Shown piece after piece: positions 1-6,102 of a DNA stretch of 12,537 bases. How positions within the stretch are numbered: the stretch's first letter is position 1; each line of letters begins with the position of its first letter. Position numbers and translations under genes: made by a program. The notes beneath the pieces were generated by a model. It saw only the letters and a list, made by a program, of their open reading frames with translations, did not search any database and was not told the DNA's origin. Source of the stretch: CAYJFG01 sp964369405 (GTDB lineage: Bacteria > Bacillota > Clostridia > Oscillospirales > Acutalibacteraceae); assembly GCA_964369405.1 (NCBI GenBank), contig CAYJGB010000042.1, forward strand, positions 1 to 12,537, written 5' to 3'.

Positions 1-168
1 CGATTGTTTAGAAAATATGTCCCTAAAGGGCAATCTATTACTAAATACACAGCAAATGAAATATTATCTATAGCGGATGAAATTAACGCTACGCCTCGAA
101 AAAGATTAGGTTATCTATCACCTGAAGATTTATTTGAAAGAGAATTAGACCGTATATACTCACTGTAA
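1..168 (+). CDS. IS30-family transposase, C-terminal 55 residues (cut by window edge)
   Basis: Frame 1 is open from the first base to a TAA at 166-168. The peptide contains KYVPKGQSI, a stretch rich in T/N/E, then ATPRKRLGYLSPEDLF. The pattern (F/Y)xPKG...(R/T)PRKxLGxxxPxxxF is the typical end of IS30-family DDE transposases, just after the catalytic Glu, so the catalytic core lies outside the window. The protein would cut and join the ends of its own element. It is on the opposite strand to everything else in the window and ends 146 bases before the oldest CRISPR repeat. Whether the full gene is intact cannot be judged. Family call is firm; the exact element is not identified. Confidence 0.85.
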   Translation, partial: RLFRKYVPKGQSITKYTANEILSIADEINATPRKRLGYLSPEDLFERELDRIYSL

Positions 169-170
169 AG

Positions 171-229
171 AAAAAAGCCGAATTTGTGTTCTCCACTCGG
201 GCTACGCCCTCGTTTCGAACACAAATTCG
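171..229 (-). terminator. Rho-independent terminator between array and IS, minus strand
   Basis: Positions 179-191 and 217-229 form a perfect 13-bp inverted repeat (CGAATTTGTGTTC and its complement). The 25-base loop has its own GGGC/GCCC stem (199-202 with 206-209). Read on the minus strand the stem is followed by GGC and six T (171-176), the classic intrinsic terminator form. There is no T-run on the plus side. It would stop the CRISPR precursor transcript about 85 bases past the last repeat and shield the transposase gene from antisense reading. Confidence 0.65.
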
Positions 230-313
230 CTATACTTCTACTTTATACTAACTATTTTAAAAAAAGTGTTCAATTTGTTATTGCAATTAACGTCTATAAA
301 AAATAAATTAAAA
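230..313. other. CRISPR trailer / IS junction, non-coding
   Basis: An AT-rich stretch between the hairpin and the oldest repeat. It holds the possible IS end (262-290) and about 23 bases of trailer (291-313, CGTCTATAAAAAATAAATTA then AAA). No open frame or promoter of note was seen. Confidence 0.5.
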
Positions 314-343
314 CTTTACATTCCAGTATGGTTCAATTTATAT

Positions 344-378
344 TCTGCTAGTGGATATTATAGCAAACTTTCTGCTAG
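344..378 (-). repeat. Spacer 1, related to spacer 55 at 3872-3906
   Basis: The oldest spacer and the fourth newest share 32 of 35 bases, with the same ends and the same orientation. The three differences are T/C at base 1, G/C at base 8 and T/C at base 16. They are separated by 3.5 kb of unrelated spacers. Confidence 0.93.
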
Positions 379-836
379 CTTTACATTCCAGTATAGTTCA
401 ATTTATATCAAAAAATGGTAGTTTAGGTAAAACTGTTTATTTCTTTACATTCCAGTGTGGTTCAATTTATATAGACAGTGAGTTTTTATATAGTCAACTT
501 GTTAAATTATTTACATTCCAGTGTGGTTCAATTTATATTAGTATAGGGCGAACTTTAGCCGTTGGTACAGCTGTATTTACATTCCAGTATGGTTCAATTT
601 ATATAGAATTATTAGAATTGTGTGTTTATATTAAAAATTTCTTTACATTCCAGTATGGTTCAATTTATATAAGAACAACAAAAGAATCAAGGTTCTATTG
701 TAATCTTTACATTCCAGTATGGTTCAATTTATATATATATGATTATTCTAATAGTAATGTATATGGATTCTTTACATTCCAGTATGGTTCAATTTATATT
801 TTGATACTATAATTAACACTGTTAGGAGGTTTTTTC

Positions 837-862
837 TTTACATTCCAGTATGGTTCAATTTA
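837..862 (-). repeat. Shortened CRISPR repeat 9
   Basis: This repeat ends CAATTTA and lacks the last three bases (TAT) seen in all other repeats, then runs into a normal 36-base spacer (863-898). The spacing to the next repeat is 63 instead of 64-68. The loss is at the 5' end of the repeat on the crRNA strand, away from the handle. Confidence 0.8.
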
Positions 863-1190
863 ACGAATATATGAGAGAAGAACATCCTGATATAGCTACT
901 TTACATTCCAGTATGGTTCAATTTATATTTTAACAAACAATGACAACTTTATAATTATAGAAAATCTTTACATTCCAGTATGGTTCAATTTATATTCTGC
1001 TATCCAATCTCCACATCTAAGCACTATATTCTTTACATTCCAGTGTGGTTCAATTTATATACCACTGATTTATCAAATATTTGTTGTGCGACTTTTCTTT
1101 ACATTCCAGTATGGTTCAATTTATATCAATATCCCATTTATTTCGATTATTTGCGAACTCCTTTACATTCCAGTGTGGTTCAATTTATAT

Positions 1191-1225
1191 TGTATAATTT
1201 CTAAATATAGTTTAATTCCATTAGA
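1191..1225 (-). repeat. Spacer 14, related to spacer 23 at 1784-1818
   Basis: Both begin TGTATAATT and end CCATTAGA. They agree at 30 of 35 positions with no gaps and identical boundaries. Spacer 14 lies between two G-type repeats (14 and 15), spacer 23 between two A-type repeats, so they were added at different times. Confidence 0.88.
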
Positions 1226-1293
1226 CTTTACATTCCAGTGTGGTTCAATTTATATGTGGTATTCAAAATATAGAGATAACATTGATAGCTGAC

Positions 1294-1425
1294 TTTACAT
1301 TCCAGTATGGTTCAATTTATATTGCACCGCAATTAGTACAATACCAACCAGCTCCTTGCTTTACATTCCAGTATGGTTCAATTTATATTGCACCGCAATT
1401 AGTACAATACCAACCAGCTCCTTGC
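1294..1425 (-). repeat. Exact tandem duplication of one repeat-spacer unit
   Basis: Spacers 16 (1323-1358) and 17 (1389-1424) are identical over 36 bases (TGCACCGCAATTAGTACAAT then ACCAACCAGCTCCTTG), and the repeats before them are identical, giving two copies of a 66-base unit. Slippage or unequal crossing-over is the simplest cause. Confidence 0.97.
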
Positions 1426-1885
1426 TTTACATTCCAGTATGGTTCAATTTATATAAACCCATTTGTAAAAGCTGTACTAGCTAGTAATATCTTTACATTC
1501 CAGTATGGTTCAATTTATATGCGATAAATTATATTAATAAATATTCTGAGAGTTTCTTTACATTCCAGTATGGTTCAATTTATATAATGCAAGAAAATGA
1601 CGAAAAAATAATTGAATTTAACTTTACATTCCAGTATGGTTCAATTTATATAAGAATGGTTGATTTAGCAACAGAATTAAAGAAACGCTTTACATTCCAG
1701 TATGGTTCAATTTATATTTGCAAGTCTTTCAACAAATTTCACTTCTTGGATTTCTTTACATTCCAGTATGGTTCAATTTATATTGTATAATTAATAAATA
1801 TAATCTAATCCCATTAGACTTTACATTCCAGTATGGTTCAATTTATATTAAATATCAAATTAATAATATTTCAGAAATTAAATAC

Positions 1886-2108
1886 TTTACATTTCAGTAT
1901 AGTTCAAATTATATTTATTGAAGATGTAAGAGTAAATCAATATATCACCTTTACATTCCAGTATGGTTCAAATTATATAATGAATCGCCATCTGGAAAAA
2001 GTATGCTTTCTGCTTTACATTCCAGTATGGTTCAAATTATATATAATGGTTGTAATCGAAATTGCAATGGTGGACTTTCTTTACATTCCAGTATGGTTCA
2101 AATTATAT
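1886..2108 (-). repeat. Block of four variant repeats (25-28)
   Basis: Repeats at 1886, 1950, 2014 and 2080 all end CAAATTATAT instead of CAATTTATAT. The one at 1886 also has ATTTCAG for ATTCCAG and GTATAG for GTATGG. The next repeat towards the leader (2148) and all 30 after it have CAATTTATAT and the G-type core, so the variant block has a sharp edge. Confidence 0.95.
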
Positions 2109-2630
2109 GTTGTGACGTCTTTAACTCATTTAATTGTGATTTAACCCTTTACATTCCAGTGTGGTTCAATTTATATAGATATACCAGACCTTAGCTTTTC
2201 AAGTGCTGTTTCGCTTTACATTCCAGTGTGGTTCAATTTATATTTAGACAATATGGACTATTTTATAGAATTTGACACTTTACATTCCAGTGTGGTTCAA
2301 TTTATATTGCAATCCGTCATAATATGAATTGAAACGAATGTTCTTTACATTCCAGTGTGGTTCAATTTATATTAAATCACACTCATCTTCGTCACCTATT
2401 ATTTCACTTTACATTCCAGTGTGGTTCAATTTATATTGGGTTTCAAAGATTTAGATTTTTTACAATCTAACTTTACATTCCAGTGTGGTTCAATTTATAT
2501 TAGTAAAATCGAAACATTCAATTAAATAATCATACTTTACATTCCAGTGTGGTTCAATTTATATTAGTAATGCCACGCTCACCATAATATTTGTAATTAT
2601 CTTTACATTCCAGTGTGGTTCAATTTATAT

Positions 2631-2666
2631 TCTATAACTCATTGTTTCAACAGTTTGCGTAACTGC
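2631..2666 (-). repeat. Spacer 36, near-identical to spacer 47 at 3346-3381
   Basis: The two 36-base spacers (TCTATAACTCATTGTTTCAA then CAGTTTGCGTAACTG) differ only in the last plus-strand base, C against T, which is the first base of the spacer on the crRNA strand, next to the handle. Confidence 0.95.
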
Positions 2667-4183
2667 CTTTACATTCCAGTGTGGTTCAATTTATATCCTG
2701 TTGAGTATAAATCAGCTACTTCTTTTTCTTTCTTTACATTCCAGTGTGGTTCAATTTATATTCCTCTTTTAATACTGCGTATGCTTCGTGCCAACTGCTT
2801 TACATTCCAGTGTGGTTCAATTTATATTTGCACCAACACTAACATTTATGTTTGTGTATTTCTTTACATTCCAGTGTGGTTCAATTTATATCGTGCTCTT
2901 CAATTATAAGATATGCTCCAGTTTTCTTTACATTCCAGTGTGGTTCAATTTATATATTTATTGGGTGGTTTGCGTGTCCTGTTTTTACGCTTTACATTCC
3001 AGTGTGGTTCAATTTATATACTGAAAACTACTTAGATAATTATTATCCGTCAAATCCTTTACATTCCAGTGTGGTTCAATTTATATTAAGAAGATAGTGT
3101 ATCTTGCTAGGTTTACATCTCTTTACATTCCAGTGTGGTTCAATTTATATATTTAAAAATTTCAATTTATAATTTGACCCATAATACTTTACATTCCAGT
3201 GTGGTTCAATTTATATACAATACGATTAAGAATAGTTGAAATACTATTCAGCTTTACATTCCAGTGTGGTTCAATTTATATCCTGATTTTAGCTTTTTTG
3301 TAGATAGTCCTAAGCCTTTACATTCCAGTGTGGTTCAATTTATATTCTATAACTCATTGTTTCAACAGTTTGCGTAACTGTCTTTACATTCCAGTGTGGT
3401 TCAATTTATATATGATATACCTAATTTACAACATTATAATTATATCTTTACATTCCAGTGTGGTTCAATTTATATAAAATTCATGTTAATATTGTATGCA
3501 TATACTGAATACTTTACATTCCAGTGTGGTTCAATTTATATTTCTTGCATTTCTTTTAATTCTTTTTCAGTGTATGTCTTTACATTCCAGTGTGGTTCAA
3601 TTTATATTTTTTTATAGTGTCTTTGCCACTAGTTGTAGTTGTCTTTACATTCCAGTGTGGTTCAATTTATATGTATTAAGCAGTCAAGTATTAAATAATT
3701 ATTACTTGCTTTACATTCCAGTGTGGTTCAATTTATATTTTTATAATTGTGCTTTTAGCTGTTCGCTTTCGTCCTTTACATTCCAGTGTGGTTCAATTTA
3801 TATCAGGCTCTACTCTTAATGTTTGCCAATTTTCAACTTCCCTTTACATTCCAGTGTGGTTCAATTTATATCCTGCTACTGGATATCATAGCAAACTTTC
3901 TGCTAGCTTTACATTCCAGTGTGGTTCAATTTATATCCTGTTGGATTTCTTTTAAATCGTTTATTTTGTCTTTCTTTACATTCCAGTGTGGTTCAATTTA
4001 TATCATTATCTGCAGTGGACATAATACAAGCAATTGTAATCTTTACATTCCAGTGTGGTTCAATTTATATCCTTATTGATACAAGAATAAGAAATAGACT
4101 ATCTTGCTTTACATTCCAGTGTGGTTCAATTTATATCCCGTATATCAAAAAAATCAGTGTTTTTCCTATCTCTTTATACTATT

Positions 4184-4282
4184 TTTGTCTACCTCCTTTT
4201 TTATTATATCATTACTACTTATTTTTTCAAATACTTCTATTAATAATTCTCAAATTTTCGTTATTTCCTACCTTTGTCTACC
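4184..4282 (-). repeat. Direct repeat GGTAGACAAA in the leader
   Basis: The decamer GGTAGACAAA (minus strand) occurs at 4273-4282 and 4184-4193, 89 bases apart, on either side of the promoter. Each copy is followed downstream by a related purine stretch (GGTAGGAAA, and GATAGGAAA somewhat further on). It may be a protein-binding site for adaptation or regulation; that is inference. Confidence 0.5.
4203..4230 (-). promoter_or_regulatory. Leader promoter driving the CRISPR array
   Basis: On the minus strand TTGAAA (4225-4230) and a perfect TATAAT (4203-4208) are separated by 16 bases, a sigma-A type promoter. Transcription would begin near 4196, about 60 bases before the first repeat, and run through the whole array to the terminator at 171-229. 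Confidence 0.75.
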
Positions 4283-4315
4283 CTACATCTTTTTCTACTT
4301 ATTAATAGTCGACAA

Positions 4316-4594
4316 TTAAATAAACGATGAAGTTAATTCGTCGTTAACTCCTAAAATCTTTTTATTTAACCAACGTTCATTTCTGTTTTTGAAAATTATT
4401 ACAGAGTCTTTTGTGTCACGTATTACAAAATCAATTTCGTATTCTAATTTTTTTAGATTAGCCTCTGTTATATCTCCTTCAAAAACTGACTTTTGAACAT
4501 GAATTAAATATCTTTTACATATCCCAAAAACTTTTCTCCACACTTTTGCACCGTTATCATCTTGCGATATATCATAAACTAATATTACATACAT
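4316..4594 (-). CDS. cas2: Cas2, CRISPR adaptation subunit
   Basis: A 92-residue protein starting MYVILVYDIS, the standard Cas2 N-terminus with the conserved Asp at residue 8, and containing the RYLIHVQKSVFEG segment typical of the family. Cas2 dimers bridge two Cas1 dimers in the spacer integration complex; the protein has a ferredoxin-like fold. The ATG at 4594 is preferred: it has GGTGG five bases upstream and begins two bases after the cas1 stop. A longer frame from TTG at 4606 would overlap cas1 and add four residues that the family lacks. It is the last gene of the operon and lies next to the leader. Length is normal. The call is secure. Confidence 0.97.
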   Translation of the reverse strand: MYVILVYDISQDDNGAKVWRKVFGICKRYLIHVQKSVFEGDITEANLKKLEYEIDFVIRDTKDSVIIFKNRNERWLNKKILGVNDELTSSFI

Positions 4595-4596
4595 AT

Positions 4597-5589
4597 TTAC
4601 CACCAAATTTCAAATCCATTATATTCTTTTTCACCCAGTAGGTGCTTAATCAACTTATACATTTCTAGCCTTATTAAATATTTATAACTAACTTCTTTGT
4701 TAAGCTCTACATGATGAATTGTTCTATTTAATGTTTTATCGACTTCTGCCATAATTGTCTGTGAAGCACTTTTTGTTAAATGTAAATAGTTTAATCCATC
4801 TGTAAAACTTTTTTTAGTTATTTGATTTCTATTTAATATAGAAAATATAATTCTGTCACCAATTAATGGTTTAAAGATTTCTGCAATATCTAAACATAGC
4901 GAAAATCGTCTAACACCTGGTTCGTGCAAATAACTTATAGTTGGATTTAATTGAGTTTGATATATTTGTGTTAATACCGTTGTGTAAATTATGCTATTAA
5001 CATAGGAAATTAAACTGTTTATCTCATTGTCTGGAGGATTGTAAGTTCTCTTTGTGAATTCGATATTTTGGTCGATTATAATATTCCATGAGTGATAATA
5101 TATTTTTCTTATATTTCCCTCAATACCCATAAGCTCTTGAATACTTTTACATTTATCGATAGATTTTCGTAAATTTTCAATGTCTTTCATAAAAAATGAT
5201 ACGTCTTTTCCTCGACCATTATAATACCTTAAATTACGATAGATATTAAATGAACCTGCTTTTATAAACTTTTTAGCAAGCGTAAGCCTTTTATCGCTAT
5301 TTGAGTAAAACTCGACTTGTTTAGTAAGTAGATTACCAGCTAATAGCTGTTCTTTTGGATAAAAAGAGCCTATATAAAAATCATAATAATTAAAAAAGTG
5401 CAAACAAATACCTTTTTGAGATATCAAATTTAATAAAGAGGTGTTTACATCCATCTCGCTCATAACATATATATCTGAAATATTTTCTATAGGTAAATCT
5501 TTTTTATCACCAAATTCATTAATATATTTAAGCGTATTATCTCTTCTTTTTAGTTTTCCACCATTATAAACATACAAACTCTTTTTCAT
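4597..5589 (-). CDS. cas1: Cas1 integrase
   Basis: A 330-residue Cas1, full length. The N-terminal beta-rich domain begins SLYVYNGGKLKRRDNTL. The catalytic metal-binding residues are visible in the helical domain: Glu157 in LMGIEGNIRKIYY, His222 in YLHEPG, and Asp234 with Glu237 in CLDIAEIFKP. With Cas2 it catalyses the insertion of a new spacer at the leader-repeat junction. It follows cas4 by nine bases; its Shine-Dalgarno (GAGGTG) overlaps the cas4 stop codon, and cas2 follows after two bases, so the three adaptation genes are translationally coupled. Sequence style matches the I-B Cas1 group of low-GC Gram-positive bacteria. No defect is seen. Confidence 0.98.
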   Translation of the reverse strand: MKKSLYVYNGGKLKRRDNTLKYINEFGDKKDLPIENISDIYVMSEMDVNTSLLNLISQKGICLHFFNYYDFYIGSFYPKEQLLAGNLLTKQVEFYSNSDKRLTLAKKFIKAGSFNIYRNLRYYNGRGKDVSFFMKDIENLRKSIDKCKSIQELMGIEGNIRKIYYHSWNIIIDQNIEFTKRTYNPPDNEINSLISYVNSIIYTTVLTQIYQTQLNPTISYLHEPGVRRFSLCLDIAEIFKPLIGDRIIFSILNRNQITKKSFTDGLNYLHLTKSASQTIMAEVDKTLNRTIHHVELNKEVSYKYLIRLEMYKLIKHLLGEKEYNGFEIWW

Positions 5590-5598
5590 AATTCACCT

Positions 5599-6093
5599 CT
5601 ATATAAAGCACAAATCATAATATGCACATTCTTTACATATACCTTTTTTAACGCATTTTGGTGGCAAAGGATTATCGCATATATTGTTAATTTCTTTTAT
5701 TATGTTTTCAATCTCTAAGATGTCTTCGTCATTTAAAAACACATCAACAGTTTCTCTTAAAAGAGGATAATCAAGCTTTCCTTTTTCTACAGCAACACCT
5801 CGTTTATTCAAATAATAAAGATAATATTTTATTTGTAATATACTCGCTTGCTCAACTTTCTTGCTTTTTTTAACTTCGTGTAGTATTTTATGTTCTTTGA
5901 TAAAGTCAATACTTATTTCATCGTTAATGTTAATATGTTTATCTTGATTTTTATATGTAGATTCATCAATTACTTTACCTAAAGCAATATGCTCACTACC
6001 ACTTTCCATTTGAATATTTTTAGAAAAATACCATAGCTTTCTTTTACACACTTTATAATAATAAATTAAAATACCGGTGATTTTTCGTTCCAT
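5599..6093 (-). CDS. cas4: Cas4 RecB-like nuclease
   Basis: A 164-residue Cas4. Visible features in order: Cys16 in YKVCKRKLW, the SEHIALGKVIDE motif with His35, Asp63 (SIDF), Glu73 and Lys75 in LHEVKKSKKVEQA (the RecB nuclease motif), the QIKYYLYYL motif (Gln87, Tyr91), and a C-terminal cysteine cluster at 147, 153, 156 and 162 (GICKECAYYDLC). Cys16 with three of the last cysteines is the usual iron-sulfur cluster set; Cys147 is an extra. In I-B systems Cas4 trims prespacers and checks for the PAM before integration. It follows cas3 by nine bases and its Shine-Dalgarno GGAGG (6099-6103) overlaps the cas3 stop. Length is typical. Confidence 0.97.
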   Translation of the reverse strand: MERKITGILIYYYKVCKRKLWYFSKNIQMESGSEHIALGKVIDESTYKNQDKHININDEISIDFIKEHKILHEVKKSKKVEQASILQIKYYLYYLNKRGVAVEKGKLDYPLLRETVDVFLNDEDILEIENIIKEINNICDNPLPPKCVKKGICKECAYYDLCFI

Positions 6094-6102
6094 AATAACC
6101 TC

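Larger units (their letters stand above)
1..290 (+). mobile_element. Right end of an IS30-family insertion sequence
   Basis: The transposase tail (1-168) is followed by a long hairpin (179-229) and by a stretch around 262-290 (AAAAGTGTTCAATTTG, then TTATTGCAATTA) that resembles the terminal inverted repeats of some IS30-family elements. The outer boundary is inferred, because the other end is outside the window and the inverted repeat cannot be paired. If the boundary is right, the element sits about 25 bases beyond the oldest repeat, in the CRISPR trailer. Confidence 0.45.
314..4136 (-). CRISPR. Type I-B CRISPR array, 59 repeats and 58 spacers
   Basis: A 29-30 base repeat recurs every 63-68 bases. 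On the plus strand it starts (C)TTTACATTCCAGT, then A or G, then TGGTTCAATTTATAT. On the minus (crRNA) strand it ends in GGAATGTAAAG, the form common in clostridial I-B arrays, so the crRNA 5' handle comes from that end. Spacers are 34-38 bases. Orientation is supported by three things: the leader with promoter lies at the cas2 side, repeats there are uniform, and degenerate repeats lie in the far half. The first plus-strand C (last minus-strand base) is present in 57 of 59 repeats; those at 510 and 576 have A. The plus-strand frames FTFQ-GSIYI, LYIPVWFNLY and LHSS-VQFI are repeat translations, not proteins. Confidence 0.98.
4137..4315 (-). promoter_or_regulatory. CRISPR leader
   Basis: 179 AT-rich bases lie between the cas2 stop codon and the newest repeat, with no open frame. 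On the minus strand it contains two copies of GGTAGACAAA, a consensus-like promoter, and a purine-rich segment before the array. In I-B systems new spacers enter at the leader-repeat junction, here at 4136/4137. The leader may also carry the 3' end of the cas operon mRNA; no obvious terminator separates cas2 from the array, so read-through from the operon is possible. Confidence 0.85.

Noticed and set aside
1294..1425. Identical spacers 16 and 17 as evidence of two independent captures
   Set aside because: They are adjacent and identical with identical repeats, so tandem duplication of one unit is far more likely.
1979..2078. Spacers 26 and 27 encode short motifs like PSGKS and CNRNCNGG, suggesting specific phage target genes
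   Set aside because: Frames of about eleven codons in AT-rich DNA are too short to assign targets; only a protospacer search could tell.
314..4136. Array read on the plus strand with its leader at the IS side
   Set aside because: The uniform repeats, promoter and cas2-proximal leader are all at the high-coordinate end, and the minus-strand repeat end GGAATGTAAA fits the usual I-B crRNA handle.
351..4319. Many plus-strand open frames with periodic FTFQ-GSIYI, LYIPVWFNLY or LHSS-VQFI motifs, resembling a repeat protein family
   Set aside because: They are three-frame translations of the CRISPR repeat, on the strand opposite to array transcription, without ribosome sites, and they change frame with spacer length.
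4595..4606. Longer cas2 starting at TTG 4606 (MVVN extension)
   Set aside because: It overlaps cas1, uses a weaker start, and the ATG at 4594 gives the normal family N-terminus with a spaced GGTGG.
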